From Modestobacter sp. DSM 44400 (GTDB taxonomy: Bacteria > Actinomycetota > Actinomycetes > Mycobacteriales > Geodermatophilaceae): a DNA stretch of 64,000 nt. The DNA lies in the NCBI RefSeq assembly GCF_900107175.1, contig NZ_FNOZ01000001.1:186001-250000 (forward strand). The letters run 5' to 3'. Under the pieces are notes generated by a model. The model was not told the origin of the DNA and searched no databases. It saw only the letters and a list, made by a program, of their open reading frames with translations. Of the stretch, positions 1 to 9,246 are shown piece after piece. The position numbers and the translations under genes were made by a program. The stretch's first letter is position 1, and each line of letters opens with the position of its first letter.

Positions 1-564
1 GATCGACCACGCGGGGTTGACGAAGCTCGACCCGACCAGGGTGTCCCGGCCCCACATCTGCGTCATGGACAACTGACTGGCGAGGTGACGGAGATCGGCT
101 GCCGGGTGCGGCGACACGACGTCGGTCCGCAGCCCGATGTCCTGCGCGACCAGGATGAGCGAGAAGGCGACGACGGTAACCACCGCATAGGCGGGCCAGA
201 CCCGGGCGAACCGGTTGAAGAGGAACCGCAGCGCTCCGCGCGTGCTCCACCGCCGGCCACACTCGTCGAGGTAGCTGCGGGCGATCACGACTCCGCTGAG
301 CACGAAGAACAGCTCGACGCCGGTCCAGCCCGCGTTGAGGAGCGGCTTCAGGAACGGCGCCTGGTCGGTGATCGGCCACAGCTGTCCCTGGAAGTGGTAG
401 AGCACGACCCAGGTTGCGGCCACCGCCCGGAGCCCGGTGAGGGCCTTGATCTCCCCCCGGGGCGCCGTGGACCCCTGCGGGCTCCGCGCTGGACGCAGTG
501 CAGTGGACAACAGGACTCCCCCGGGACGAACGACGTGAAGGAACGGTCCGCGAGCCTTCGTCAT
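1..564 (-). CDS. Acyltransferase family 3 membrane protein, partial (cut by left edge)
   Basis: Reading the minus strand from an ATG at 564 gives 188 uninterrupted codons that run off the left edge. After about 40 residues comes the start of an acyltransferase-3 (OafA/YrhL-type) domain: the Arg/His segment TGLRAVAATWVVLYHF, then GVELFFVLSG, then a basic FNRFARVWPAY turn followed by a membrane helix. The fragment ends in NPAWSI, where this family normally continues towards WSLSVE. These proteins move acyl groups onto extracytoplasmic sugars or cell-wall polymers; the acceptor cannot be told here. No strong ribosome binding site precedes the ATG, so the start is only the best available. A second member of the family lies at 6816-8915. 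The family call is firm; the C-terminal part is not visible. Confidence 0.85.
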   Translation of the reverse strand, partial: MTKARGPFLHVVRPGGVLLSTALRPARSPQGSTAPRGEIKALTGLRAVAATWVVLYHFQGQLWPITDQAPFLKPLLNAGWTGVELFFVLSGVVIARSYLDECGRRWSTRGALRFLFNRFARVWPAYAVVTVVAFSLILVAQDIGLRTDVVSPHPAADLRHLASQLSMTQMWGRDTLVGSSFVNPAWSI

Positions 565-678
565 CGACGCTATCCGTGGCCGCCGCGCGTCACTCGGGCA
601 TGACGTTCCACAATCCTCACCGCTGCGTCGTCAGGTACTGACAGTCCGTGACCGAAGGCGCCGCGCTGGGGCACGCGG

Positions 679-1221
679 TCAGCCAGAGCCGAGGCGGTCC
701 CCCGGATACCCGGACCTTCCCTGCGCCCGGCGGTCGGCGTCCTCCTCGACCAGCTGGTTGAGCAGCTGCTGGGCCTCGTCACTGTCGGGCAACGAGGAGA
801 AGACGGTGGGGCCTCCTTCGCCGGCCGTCTCCACCGTGAGGCTGCCCGAGTTGATCATGCGTTCCCACAGGCTCTGCCGGTAGGAGACGTCCGTGATCCG
901 GGACAGCCCGATGTCGCGACCGCTGCGGGACAGGATGCCGGTGCGGTAGAGCAGCCGGTGCGTGGTGATGACGTAGTGGGTGGTCCGCCACCGCAGCAGC
1001 GGCACGGCCACCAGCACCAGGGCGAGCACCAGGGCCACCCCGGCCACGACCAGTCGCCAGAGGGCCTGCTGGTTCCCGGCCGGCACGACCGCGGCGCCGA
1101 AGGAGGCCCCGCCCACCAGCAGCAGGAAGACCACGAACGGCCAAAAGACGGTCAGCCAGTGCGGGTGCAGGTGACGCACGACCTCTTCGTCGTCACCGAG
1201 GATCCGGTCGGGGTACGCCAC
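679..1221 (-). CDS. Bacterial PH-domain membrane protein (YdbS/DUF304 type)
   Basis: A 180-residue protein starting at GTG 1221. Two hydrophobic helices lie at about residues 23-45 and 55-78 (FWPFVVFLLLVGGASFG and VVAGVALVLALVLVAVPLL). A bacterial PH (bPH2) domain follows, with the typical YVITTHRLLYRTGILSRSGRDIGLSRITDVSYRQS pattern interrupted only by normal family variation. The tail is charged and variable. It lies next to birA, the same pairing as Rv3278c-Rv3279c in M. tuberculosis as I recall it. The molecular role is not established. There is no Shine-Dalgarno sequence; a CATCCT hexamer ends 7 nt before the GTG, which suggests a leaderless mRNA. Confidence 0.88.
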   Translation of the reverse strand: MAYPDRILGDDEEVVRHLHPHWLTVFWPFVVFLLLVGGASFGAAVVPAGNQQALWRLVVAGVALVLALVLVAVPLLRWRTTHYVITTHRLLYRTGILSRSGRDIGLSRITDVSYRQSLWERMINSGSLTVETAGEGGPTVFSSLPDSDEAQQLLNQLVEEDADRRAQGRSGYPGDRLGSG

Positions 1222-1228
1222 GCCTACA

Positions 1229-1234
1229 AGGATG
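1229..1234 (-). promoter_or_regulatory. Candidate -10 of a leaderless promoter, PH-domain gene
   Basis: On the minus strand CATCCT is followed by 7 nt and then the GTG start at 1221. No ribosome binding site is present. The match to TAnnnT is imperfect at the first base. Confidence 0.4.
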
Positions 1235-1398
1235 GCGCACCCAGGCGGCCTGATCCCGGAAAGCGCCCGTCGCGGCGCCGTCCGCTCCGGACGACGAGGC
1301 GGGCCGGAGTCTCGTCGAGGAGGACCGGAAAGAGCCTCAGCGCCGCCGGACCACTCCCCTGGCCGCGATGTCGCCCGACAGGGTCACGATCTGCACGG

Positions 1399-2223
1399 TC
1401 ACGATGTCGTCCCCCGCACGTGTAGCACGTCGCCGGAGGCCAGCTCGACCACGCCGCCGTGGGTGCGAACGACCAGCCGCCCGTCCCAGTCGACCGCCTC
1501 GGCGACGCCGTGCAGCGCCGACCCGTCGGGCATCGTCACGGTGACCGCCGTCCCGACCGTCGAGCACCAGGCCAGGTAGTCCTGCGCCAGCCCCGAGGAG
1601 ACCGGGTCGCCGAGCGCCCCGACCCAGCGCAGGTAGCGGCGCTCGAAGGCCCGCAGGTAGGCGAGCAGGACCGCGCCCCGGTCCACCGGCCCGCCGGCGA
1701 CCAGCGCCAGAGCCGTCCCGGTGTCGGGCAACTCGTCGGCCCGGGTGGACACGTTCAGCCCCGTGCCGATCACCACGGCCCGCCCGCTGGTCTCGGCGAG
1801 GATGCCGGCGAGCTTCGCACCACTGGGGGCGAGCAGGTCGTTGGGCCACTTCAGCGAGGTCCGGACGCGGGCGACCTCCGACACGGCCTCGGCCAGCGCC
1901 ACGCCGGTGAGCAGCGACAGCCAGGCCCGGCGCGCGGCCGGCACGTCGGGGCGCACCAGCAGCGAGACGGTCAGGCCGGCGCGCGGCGGGGAGGTCCAGA
2001 CCCGGTCCAGCCGGCCACGTCCGGCGTCCTGGTGCTCGGCGACCAGAACCGCGCCCTCGGGGGCGTCGCCGGCGGCGGCCGTCACCAACGCGGCATTCGT
2101 CGAGCCGATCCGGTCGACAACTTCCAGCGATCGCCACAGCGAGCTGGCCCCGAGGAGGTCGGCGGCCAGCGCTGGGGCGTCCAGCGCCGGGCGGTCGGGC
2201 TCCGCGGAGTCGGCGTCGGGCAT
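1399..2223 (-). CDS. birA: Biotin-[acetyl-CoA-carboxylase] ligase
   Basis: BirA makes biotinyl-AMP and attaches biotin to the lysine of biotin carboxyl carrier domains, here presumably the one in AccA3 at 4837-6597. The start is taken at ATG 2223 ([10 protein letters not shown]), giving 274 residues; a longer reading would run into accD5. Catalytic-domain landmarks in order are the substrate segment [10 protein letters not shown], the adenylate-binding segment [41 protein letters not shown] and [10 protein letters not shown]-terminal SH3-like region ([21 protein letters not shown]) follows. The N-terminal DNA-binding helix-turn-helix of the E. coli protein is missing, as is usual in actinobacteria, so it should not act as a repressor. 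It is divergent from accD5 with only 20 bp between starts. Confidence 0.95.
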   Translation of the reverse strand: MPDADSAEPDRPALDAPALAADLLGASSLWRSLEVVDRIGSTNAALVTAAAGDAPEGAVLVAEHQDAGRGRLDRVWTSPPRAGLTVSLLVRPDVPAARRAWLSLLTGVALAEAVSEVARVRTSLKWPNDLLAPSGAKLAGILAETSGRAVVIGTGLNVSTRADELPDTGTALALVAGGPVDRGAVLLAYLRAFERRYLRWVGALGDPVSSGLAQDYLAWCSTVGTAVTVTMPDGSALHGVAEAVDWDGRLVVRTHGGVVELASGDVLHVRGTTS

Positions 2224-2229
2224 GTCACC

Positions 2230-2236
2230 TACGCTA
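2230..2236. promoter_or_regulatory. Overlapping divergent -10 elements for birA and accD5 (both leaderless)
   Basis: The heptamer TACGCTA reads TACGCT on the plus strand, 8 nt before the accD5 GTG at 2244. On the minus strand it reads TAGCGT, 7 nt before the birA ATG at 2223. Both fit TAnnnT and neither gene has room for a normal ribosome binding site. The two promoters share five of their six bases, so only one polymerase could sit here at a time. Confidence 0.6.
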
Positions 2237-2243
2237 CGGCGCT

Positions 2244-3872
2244 GTGAGTGCTGCTGAACTCGAGAGCGCCGGGGAACACGTCCCGGACGACGTCGACATC
2301 CACACCACAGCCGGGAAGCTGGCCGAGTTCGAACGCCGCGTGCAGGAGGCCACGCATGCGGGGTCCGATCGGGCCGTGGAAAAGCAGCACGCGGCCGGCA
2401 AGATGACCGCCCGCGAGCGGATCGAGGCACTGCTGGACCCGGGCTCATTCACCGAGCTCGACGAGTTCGCCCGGCACCGCTCCACCAACTTCGGCATGGA
2501 CGCCAAGCGACCCTCCGGCGACGGCGTGGTCACCGGCTACGGCACCGTCGACGGCCGGCCGGTGTGCGTGTTCTCCCAGGACGTCACGGTCTTCGGCGGA
2601 AGCCTTGGCGAGGTGTACGGCGAGAAGATCGTCAAGGTGCTGGACCTGGCGGTGCGCACGGGCTGCCCGATCATCGGCATCAACGAGGGCGGCGGCGCAC
2701 GGATCCAGGAGGGTGTGGTCTCCCTGGGCCTGTACGCCGAGATCTTCCGGCGGAACGTGCATGCCTCCGGGGTCATCCCGCAGATCTCGCTGGTGATGGG
2801 CGCGGCGGCCGGCGGGCACGTCTACTCACCGGCGCTGACCGACTTCATCGTGATGGTCGACAAGACCAGCCAGATGTTCATCACCGGGCCCGACGTGGTC
2901 AAGACCGTGACCGGCGAGGACGTCACGCTCGAAGACCTCGGCGGCGCGCGCACACACAACACCAAGTCGGGAGTCGCCCACTACCTGGCCGAGGACGAGG
3001 CCGACGCCCTCGACTACGTCAAGGCGCTGCTGTCCCACCTGCCCAGCAACAACCTCGACCCGCTGCCGGCGATCGAGGTGGCCTCGGTCGACATCGCACT
3101 GCCAGACGCACTCACCGAGGACGACCGGGAGCTGGACACCTTCATCCCCGACTCCCCCAACACCCCCTACGACATGCACACCGTGATCGAACACGTGCTC
3201 GACGACGGTGAGTTCCTCGAGGTCCAGGCGCTGTGGGGTGCCAACATCCTGATCGGCTTCGGCCGGGTCGAGGGCCGGCCGGTGGGCGTCGTGGCCAACC
3301 AGCCGACCCAGTTCGCCGGCACCCTGGACATCGACGCCAGCGAGAAGGCCGCCCGCTTCGTGCGCACCTGCGACGCCTTCAACATCCCGGTGCTCACCTT
3401 CGTCGACGTCCCGGGCTTCCTGCCGGGCACTTCGCAGGAGTGGGACGGCATCATCCGCCGCGGAGCGAAACTGATCTACGCCTACGCCGAGGCGACGGTC
3501 CCGCTGATCACAGTGATCACCCGAAAGGCCTACGGCGGCGCCTACGACGTCATGGGGTCCAAGCACCTCGGCGCCGACGTGAACCTGGCCTGGCCGACCG
3601 CCCAGATCGCGGTCATCGGGGCACAGGGCGCGGTGGGGATCCTGTACCGCAAGGAACTGGCCGCCGCCGAAGATCCCGACGCGCTGCGTGCCGAGTTGAT
3701 CAGCGACTACGAGGACACGCTGGCCAACCCCTACATCGCCGCCGACCGAGGGTACGTCGACGCGGTCATCCCCCCGTCGCACACCCGCATCCACATCGTC
3801 CGGGCGCTACGGTTGCTGGCCAACAAACGGCAGACCCTGCCCCCGAAGAAGCACGGGAACATCCCCCTCTGA
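2244..3872 (+). CDS. accD5: Acyl-CoA carboxylase beta subunit (carboxyltransferase)
   Basis: This 542-residue subunit transfers carboxyl from carboxybiotin to an acyl-CoA, normally propionyl-CoA (and acetyl-CoA) in AccD5-type enzymes. The crotonase-like N-terminal half contains [13 protein letters not shown] and the oxyanion-hole glycine region [15 protein letters not shown]. The C-terminal half contains [19 protein letters not shown] and [14 protein letters not shown]. The aspartate in GGAYDVMGS is, as I recall, the residue linked to propionyl-CoA preference in Streptomyces PccB and mycobacterial AccD5. The GTG at 2244 is chosen because a -10 hexamer ends 8 nt before it and birA starts 20 bp away. 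The stop TGA overlaps the ATG of accE by one base, so the two are translationally coupled. Confidence 0.96.
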   Translation: MSAAELESAGEHVPDDVDIHTTAGKLAEFERRVQEATHAGSDRAVEKQHAAGKMTARERIEALLDPGSFTELDEFARHRSTNFGMDAKRPSGDGVVTGYGTVDGRPVCVFSQDVTVFGGSLGEVYGEKIVKVLDLAVRTGCPIIGINEGGGARIQEGVVSLGLYAEIFRRNVHASGVIPQISLVMGAAAGGHVYSPALTDFIVMVDKTSQMFITGPDVVKTVTGEDVTLEDLGGARTHNTKSGVAHYLAEDEADALDYVKALLSHLPSNNLDPLPAIEVASVDIALPDALTEDDRELDTFIPDSPNTPYDMHTVIEHVLDDGEFLEVQALWGANILIGFGRVEGRPVGVVANQPTQFAGTLDIDASEKAARFVRTCDAFNIPVLTFVDVPGFLPGTSQEWDGIIRRGAKLIYAYAEATVPLITVITRKAYGGAYDVMGSKHLGADVNLAWPTAQIAVIGAQGAVGILYRKELAAAEDPDALRAELISDYEDTLANPYIAADRGYVDAVIPPSHTRIHIVRALRLLANKRQTLPPKKHGNIPL

Positions 3873-4099
3873 TGGCCGGGGCTACCGAGGAGCAGCAGCC
3901 TCCGCTGCTGCGGGTCGTGACGGGCGAGCCGACGCCTGCGGAATTGGCCGCGCTGACCGCCGTCGTCGCGGCGCTGTCCCAGCGCCGCCCCCGTCGCCGG
4001 CCGACGCCGGTGGGCGGCTGGGCCGAGCGGGGCGACGCCGTTCGGCGGCCCCTGCAGGCCGGCCCCGGTGGCTGGCGAGCTGCGGGCAGGTTCGCGTGA
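3872..4099 (+). CDS. accE: Acyl-CoA carboxylase epsilon subunit
   Basis: A small 75-residue protein begins at ATG 3872, which shares its A with the accD5 stop (TGATG). It has the epsilon-subunit signature LLRVVTGEPTPAELAALTAV, a linker rich in Arg and Pro, and a Trp-containing tail (GGWRAAGRFA). In the actinobacterial family this subunit bridges and stimulates the alpha-beta complex. Its size, composition and position directly after accD5 match AccE5 and PccE. The stop codon opens into a GAGCGAGC-type repeat that fills the gap before maf. Confidence 0.88.
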   Translation: MAGATEEQQPPLLRVVTGEPTPAELAALTAVVAALSQRRPRRRPTPVGGWAERGDAVRRPLQAGPGGWRAAGRFA

Positions 4100-4120
4100 G
4101 CGAGCGTGCGAGCTCACGCA
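4097..4120. repeat. Stop-associated GAGCGAGC repeat after accE
   Basis: The accE stop codon is the start of TGAGCGAGCGTGCGAGCTC. Similar sequences start at the stop codons of the ABC ATPase (48632) and the nucleoside permease (52763). Confidence 0.5.
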
Positions 4121-4172
4121 TGAACACGGCAGCGTCGCGAACGCGGCTGACGAGCGCCAGCCAGGAGGACTC

Positions 4173-4781
4173 GTGAGCGTGGACCGGCGTCTGGTGCTCG
4201 CCTCTGCCTCCCCCGCCCGGCTGCAGCTGCTGCGCCAGGCCGGGCTCTCCCCCGACGTCGTGGTGAGCGGGGTGGACGAGTCGGCCGTGACCGCCCCGCG
4301 GGTGGCCGAGCTGGTGGCCCTGCTGGCCGCGGCCAAGGCGCAGGCGGTCGCGAAGGACGAGACCGACGCCCTGGTGGTGGCCGCCGACTCCCTGCTTGAG
4401 TTCCGCGGTGCCGGGATGGGCAAGCCCGCCGACGCCGAGGACGCGCGCACCCGGTGGCAGCGGATGAGCGGGCGCAGCGGCACGCTGCACACCGGCCAGG
4501 CGGTCTTCGACGTCCGGGAGGGCCGGATCGCCGCCCGCGAGGTCGGGGTGACCTCCACCGTCGTCCACTTCGCCTCTCCCAGCCCGGCCGAGATCGAGGC
4601 CTACCTGGCGACCGGCGAGCCGCTGGCGGTGGCCGGGGCGTTCACGCTGGACGGGCTGGGTGCCCCGTTCGTCCGCCGGATCGAGGGCGACCCGTCGTCG
4701 GTCGTCGGGCTCTCGCTTCCCCTGCTGCGCACCCAGTTCGGCAGGCTCGGGCTGTCGATGAGCGACCTGTGGCGACGCTGA
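4173..4781 (+). CDS. maf: Maf-like nucleoside triphosphate pyrophosphatase
   Basis: Maf proteins hydrolyse non-canonical or modified nucleoside triphosphates to the monophosphate and pyrophosphate. The sequence opens with the family signature [18 protein letters not shown] and continues with [16 protein letters not shown] (catalytic Asp region), [14 protein letters not shown] and [20 protein letters not shown]. The start is GTG 4173, preceded by AGGAGG at 4163-4168. An ATG further upstream in frame (4068) would add a tail derived from repeat DNA and the end of accE and is rejected. The length of 202 residues is normal. It sits between accE and accA3 as in mycobacteria, but the rhodanese gene sseA, which I recall between them in M. 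tuberculosis, is absent. Confidence 0.93.
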   Translation: MSVDRRLVLASASPARLQLLRQAGLSPDVVVSGVDESAVTAPRVAELVALLAAAKAQAVAKDETDALVVAADSLLEFRGAGMGKPADAEDARTRWQRMSGRSGTLHTGQAVFDVREGRIAAREVGVTSTVVHFASPSPAEIEAYLATGEPLAVAGAFTLDGLGAPFVRRIEGDPSSVVGLSLPLLRTQFGRLGLSMSDLWRR

Positions 4782-4836
4782 CCGGCGCCTTCCCAGCTCA
4801 ACCCGTCCGCTGGACGTCTTTCGAGGGAGAACGAAC

Positions 4837-6597
4837 GTGCAGAAGGTCCTGATCGCCAACCGCGGCGAGATCGCGGTGCGGGTGGCCCGCGCCTGCAAGG
4901 ACGCCGGACTCACCAGCGTCGCGGTCTACGCCGAGCCGGACCGGGACGCCCTGCACGTGCGCACGGCCGACGAGGCGTTCGCCCTCGGCGGGACGACGCC
5001 GGGGGACTCCTACCTGGTCATCGACAAGATCCTGGACGCCGCCCGCCAGTCCGGCGCGGACGCCGTGCACCCCGGCTACGGCTTCCTCTCCGAGAACGCC
5101 GACTTCGCCCAGGCCGTGCTCGACGCCGGCCTGACCTGGATCGGCCCTCCTCCGCAGGCGATCATCGACCTCGGTGACAAGGTCGCCGCCCGGCACATCG
5201 CCACCAAGGTCGGCGCCCCCCTGGTGCCGGGCACCACCGACCCGGTGGGCGGTGCCGACGAGGTGACCGCGTTCGCCGAGGAGCACGGGCTGCCGGTGGC
5301 GATCAAGGCCGCGTTCGGCGGCGGCGGGCGCGGCCTGAAGGTGGCCCGCACGATGGAGGAGATCCCCGAGCTGTTCGACTCCGCCGTTCGGGAGGCGGTC
5401 TCCGCCTTCGGCCGCGGCGAGTGCTTCGTGGAGCGCTTCCTGGACAAGCCGCGGCACGTCGAGGCGCAGGTGCTGGCCGACACGCACGGCACCGTCGTCG
5501 TCGTCGGCACCCGCGACTGCTCGCTGCAGCGACGCAACCAGAAGCTGGTCGAGGAGGCCCCGGCGCCGTTCCTGACCGACGAGCAGCGCGAGCGCATCCA
5601 CTCCTCGGCCAAGGCGATCTGCCTGGCCGCCGGCTACGTGGGCGCCGGCACGGTGGAGTACCTCGTCGGCGTGGACGGGTCGATCTCCTTCCTCGAGGTC
5701 AACACCCGGTTGCAGGTCGAGCACCCGGTCAGCGAAGAGACCTCCGGCATCGACCTGGTCCGCCAGCAGTTCCGGATCGCCGAGGGTCTGCCGCTGGAGA
5801 TCACCGAGGACCCCGCCCCGCGCGGGCACAGCATCGAGTTCCGGATCAACGCCGAGGACGCCGGCCGCAACTTCATGCCCGCCCCTGGACCGGTGACGAA
5901 GCTGGAGGTCCCGCAGGGGCCCGGCGTCCGCTGGGACTCCGGCGTGGAGACCGGCGGTGAGGTGGCAGGCGCCTTCGACTCCATGCTGGCCAAGCTGATC
6001 ATCACCGGCGCCACCCGCGCGGAGGCCCTGCAGCGGGCCCGCCGGGCACTCGACGAGCTCGTCGTGGAGGGCATGCCCACGGTCGTCGCGTTCCACCGCG
6101 CGGTTGTCCGGGATGCCGCCTTCACCAGCGAGCCGTTCACCGTGCACACCCGGTGGATCGAAACCGAGTGGGACAACCAGGTGCCGCCGTACGCTGCCGC
6201 GCCGGTCGAGGCCGAAGAGCCGGAGCCGCGGCAGACCATCGTGGTGGAGGTCGGCGGACGCCGGCTGGAGGTCTCGCTGCCGGCCGGACTGGCCGCCGGT
6301 GGGGGCGCCCCCGGGGCGGTGGCCAAGCCGCGTCGGCGGAGCGGTGGCGGCGCCGGTGCGGCCGCCTCCGGGAACAGCCTCACCGCGCCCATGCAGGGCA
6401 CCATCGTCAAGGTGGCGGTGCAGGACGGCGCCACCGTGGCCGCCGGGGACCTGGTCGTCGTCCTCGAGGCGATGAAAATGGAGCAGCCGATCACCGCGCA
6501 CAAGGCGGGCGCCGTCTCCGGGCTGGCCGCCGAGGTGGGCGCGACCGTCACCAGCGGTACGGTCATCTGCACGATCACCGACGCGGCGGAGGCCTAG
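4837..6597 (+). CDS. accA3: Acyl-CoA carboxylase alpha subunit: biotin carboxylase plus biotin carrier
   Basis: This 586-residue subunit carboxylates its own biotin with ATP and bicarbonate and hands the carboxyl group to AccD-type partners. In order it shows the biotin carboxylase N-terminal domain ([17 protein letters not shown]), the [14 protein letters not shown] segment, an ATP-grasp domain with the glycine-rich [30 protein letters not shown], and the C-terminal carboxylase domain. A flexible Gly/Ala linker leads to a biotinyl domain ending in EAMKMEQP, whose lysine (about residue 547) BirA should modify. The GTG start at 4837 follows GAGGGAGA. It probably forms one transcription unit with accD5-accE-maf and may also serve other carboxylases. 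Confidence 0.97.
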   Translation: MQKVLIANRGEIAVRVARACKDAGLTSVAVYAEPDRDALHVRTADEAFALGGTTPGDSYLVIDKILDAARQSGADAVHPGYGFLSENADFAQAVLDAGLTWIGPPPQAIIDLGDKVAARHIATKVGAPLVPGTTDPVGGADEVTAFAEEHGLPVAIKAAFGGGGRGLKVARTMEEIPELFDSAVREAVSAFGRGECFVERFLDKPRHVEAQVLADTHGTVVVVGTRDCSLQRRNQKLVEEAPAPFLTDEQRERIHSSAKAICLAAGYVGAGTVEYLVGVDGSISFLEVNTRLQVEHPVSEETSGIDLVRQQFRIAEGLPLEITEDPAPRGHSIEFRINAEDAGRNFMPAPGPVTKLEVPQGPGVRWDSGVETGGEVAGAFDSMLAKLIITGATRAEALQRARRALDELVVEGMPTVVAFHRAVVRDAAFTSEPFTVHTRWIETEWDNQVPPYAAAPVEAEEPEPRQTIVVEVGGRRLEVSLPAGLAAGGGAPGAVAKPRRRSGGGAGAAASGNSLTAPMQGTIVKVAVQDGATVAAGDLVVVLEAMKMEQPITAHKAGAVSGLAAEVGATVTSGTVICTITDAAEA

Positions 6598-6739
6598 CCC
6601 CCGCGGCACCGGCGGGCGCCGGGAGGGCGCTGGACGGGACGCAGCGCCGCCGGCCGGGCGGTGTGTCCGACGGCGACCTGAGCTTGCGATGCCGCCCTCG
6701 TGCGGTTGACGGCCCACCGCTACTGAGATCGGTGCGGGT

Positions 6740-6745
6740 TATCGT
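6740..6745 (+). promoter_or_regulatory. Possible -10 hexamer upstream of the acyltransferase/SGNH gene
   Basis: TATCGT lies about 70 nt before the GTG at 6816 in the 218-nt gap after accA3. I could not place a convincing -35, so this is tentative. Confidence 0.25.
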
Positions 6746-6815
6746 GGCTCATCGGTATCCGGGCCCGTGCGCTGACGCCCGTTCATCCGGACGGACATGG
6801 TGACAGGGAGCGACG

Positions 6816-8915
6816 GTGGACACCCTCGAGGCACCCCGGTTGCGCCAGCAGGGGACGACGAGGACGTTCCTCCCCGAGGTGCAGGCGCTCCGGGCGCTGG
6901 CGGTCCTGCTGGTCGTCGTCTACCACTTCTGGCCGGACGTGCTCCCGGGCGGTTACGTCGGTGTCGACGTCTTCTTCGTCATCTCCGGCTTCCTCATCAC
7001 CTCCCACCTGCACCGAGAGCTGCTGACCCGGGGCACCGTCTCCCTGCGCGCCTTCTACGCACGCCGCGCCCGTCGACTGCTCCCCGCCTCGATGCTCGTG
7101 CTGGTGGTGGCCACGCTCGCCACGTGGCTGTTCCTGCCGGTGACGCGGTGGGCGGGAACGGCCAAGGAGGTGCTGGCCAGCTCCTTCTACGTGCAGAACT
7201 GGCTGCTGGCCACCCGGGCCGTGGACTACTCGGCGCTGGACGACGCGGCGTCCCCGGTCCAGCACTTCTGGTCGCTCTCGGTGGAGGAACAGTTCTACCT
7301 GGCCTGGCCCCCCCTCATCCTGCTGCTCGTAGCGCTCGCCCGGCGCTCGGGCGGCGACCGGCCGTACCGCCTGGTGTTGCCCGGCATCCTGGTGGTCACC
7401 GGCCTCTCACTGGCCTACTCGGTGTACGCGACCGCGCACACGCCGTCGGCCGCCTACTTCGTGACTCCCGGCCGGATCTGGGAACTCGGGGTCGGGGCGG
7501 TTCTGGCGCTCTGGATGCGCACCAAGGCAGTGAGTCCCCGCACCGGGCGTGGGGCCTTGCCGCTCATCCCCCCGATCGGCCTCCGGTGGGGCGGCCTGGC
7601 CGCGGTGCTCGCATCCGCCGTCCGCTACTCCAGCGCCGCTCCGTTCCCGGGGTGGCTGGCACTCGTGCCGGTGCTGGGCACGGCGGCCGTGATCGCGGCA
7701 GGCGAGACGCGTGGCCGCGATCCCCTCGGGCCGCTGTTCGGTCTGTGGCCGACCCAGTTCCTGGGCGCTGTCTCCTACTCGCTGTACCTCTGGCACTGGC
7801 CGGTCCTCATCATCAGCCCGTTCGTCCTGGGTCACGCCCCGGCCTGGCCGGAGAAGATCGCGCTGATCGGGCTCAGCATCGGCGTGGCGTGGGCGACGAA
7901 GGTCCTGGTGGAGGACTCGGCGCAGAAGTCGCGCCGGCTCGCCACGCGGCCCGCCCTCACCGCTGTCCTGACGGCGCTGACGATGGCCGTGGTCGCGGGC
8001 GTGGCCGCGCTGCAGTTGCACGACGTCGCCCAGCGGCAGGACACGGCCCGCGCCGGGCTGGCCCTAGCGGACGGCCGGCCGTGCTTCGGTGCTGCCGCCC
8101 TGGCGCCGGGGTCGGGGTGCTCGGAGGTCTTCGGGCCGCCACTGTCGGTATCGCTCACCCCCGAGGACGAACCCTGGTTCACCGACCCGGCGTGCACGGT
8201 CACCGAGGACGACCTGCGGGTGGCCACCTGCCGGTTCAGCGCCGAGCCCCCCACGCGACGGGTCGCCCTGGTCGGCGACTCGCACGCCGAGCACTGGCGC
8301 GGCGCCCTACACCGGATCGCGCGTGAGGAGAACTGGGAGCTGGTCGAGGTGTTCCAGGGCGGTTGCCCGGCGACCGCGGCCCGCGTGCTGCTCTTCGACG
8401 GCGACGGCGTCAACACCCGAGCCTGTCACCAGTGGGGGCAGGACGTGCAGGAGCTGCTGGCAGCGGACCCGCCGGACTACGTCTTCACCTCCGCCTTCGC
8501 AAGCGCCTACACGTTCGCGGCCACGGGCTACGATTCGCCGGAGACCGGCGCCTATGGCTTTGCGGACATGTGGACTGCGTGGGCCGGCACGGGGGCGCAG
8601 GTGTTCGTGCTGAGGGACATCCCCACGACCGGGGACCGCCAGGTCCCCGAGTGCGTCGCCACCCATCCCGACGCGCCGGTGGAGTGCGCCCGGAACCGGG
8701 ACGCCGCCTTCCCGGAGGACGCCGCCACGGCGGCCGCCGGCCTCGTCGAGTCCGATCGGATCCGGATGCTGGATCTCTCGGGCCGTTTCTGCGACGAGGA
8801 CACCTGCTACGCCGTCGTCGGCGGTGCGCTGGTCTACTGGGACGCCAACCACATGTCCGCGCAGTTCAGCCGGACGCTCGCTCCCGCACTGCTCGAGCTC
8901 GTCGACGCCGGCTGA
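6816..8915 (+). CDS. Acyltransferase-3 / SGNH hydrolase fusion (OafA-like)
   Basis: A 699-residue envelope protein. Residues about 20-380 are an acyltransferase-3 membrane domain: EVQALRALAVLLVVVYHFW (Arg and His of the active site), YVGVDVFFVISGFLI, FYARRARRLLPA, and HFWSLSVEEQFYLAWP, with about ten hydrophobic segments. Residues about 400-699 form an extracytoplasmic SGNH domain, with ALVGDSHAEHW near residue 487 giving the nucleophile block and WDANHMS near 675 the catalytic Asp-His block. Such fusions O-acetylate surface polysaccharides or peptidoglycan; the substrate is unknown here. The GTG start is preceded by AGGGAG. It is convergent with the LGFP metalloprotease gene. Confidence 0.92.
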   Translation: MDTLEAPRLRQQGTTRTFLPEVQALRALAVLLVVVYHFWPDVLPGGYVGVDVFFVISGFLITSHLHRELLTRGTVSLRAFYARRARRLLPASMLVLVVATLATWLFLPVTRWAGTAKEVLASSFYVQNWLLATRAVDYSALDDAASPVQHFWSLSVEEQFYLAWPPLILLLVALARRSGGDRPYRLVLPGILVVTGLSLAYSVYATAHTPSAAYFVTPGRIWELGVGAVLALWMRTKAVSPRTGRGALPLIPPIGLRWGGLAAVLASAVRYSSAAPFPGWLALVPVLGTAAVIAAGETRGRDPLGPLFGLWPTQFLGAVSYSLYLWHWPVLIISPFVLGHAPAWPEKIALIGLSIGVAWATKVLVEDSAQKSRRLATRPALTAVLTALTMAVVAGVAALQLHDVAQRQDTARAGLALADGRPCFGAAALAPGSGCSEVFGPPLSVSLTPEDEPWFTDPACTVTEDDLRVATCRFSAEPPTRRVALVGDSHAEHWRGALHRIAREENWELVEVFQGGCPATAARVLLFDGDGVNTRACHQWGQDVQELLAADPPDYVFTSAFASAYTFAATGYDSPETGAYGFADMWTAWAGTGAQVFVLRDIPTTGDRQVPECVATHPDAPVECARNRDAAFPEDAATAAAGLVESDRIRMLDLSGRFCDEDTCYAVVGGALVYWDANHMSAQFSRTLAPALLELVDAG

Positions 8916-9246
8916 GCCGGGGGCCCCGGGCGGGGCCTCCTTCGGACGGCCGGGCACCCGTGACCTTCCCGACGGCCGGGGACGGCGCCGGTGTCCTCGG
9001 CGGCCACACTCGGCCACCTCGGGCGGGGGTCAGCCCGCGCCGCCCTGATCGGTCGCCCGACAGCCGTCGGACGGCGACTGCGCTGGCCGCGACCCGAGCT
9101 CCCGTCATGGGCCGAGGCGCGTGCCTGCCCCACCGTCGGACCCTCAGCACAGCGCGGTGGGCGCTCCGGGTCCCGGGGCATCCTCGACCGGACCGGTGCT
9201 CCAGCAGGGCCGCGCCATTCGACCGGCGGCCAGCCGGTCCGGCGGA
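8916..9246. other. 331-nt convergent intergenic region, no gene recognised
   Basis: This lies between the stop codons of the acyltransferase (plus) and the LGFP protease (minus). I see no coding sequence. The only structure noted is an imperfect hairpin at 9052-9078 (GTCGCC-CGAC, loop AGCC, GTCG, a 3-nt bulge, GGCGAC), which could serve as a terminator but has no T-tract. Confidence 0.4.

Noticed and set aside
4068-4172. Upstream ATG for maf
   Set aside because: It would add a tail made of accE-end and GAGCGAGC repeat sequence; GTG 4173 has AGGAGG and begins the conserved domain.
4798-6717. 639-codon open frame on the minus strand opposite accA3
   Set aside because: It is antisense to a gene with complete biotin carboxylase motifs and its translation is Gly/Arg/Val-rich with no domain; a GC-rich third-position shadow.
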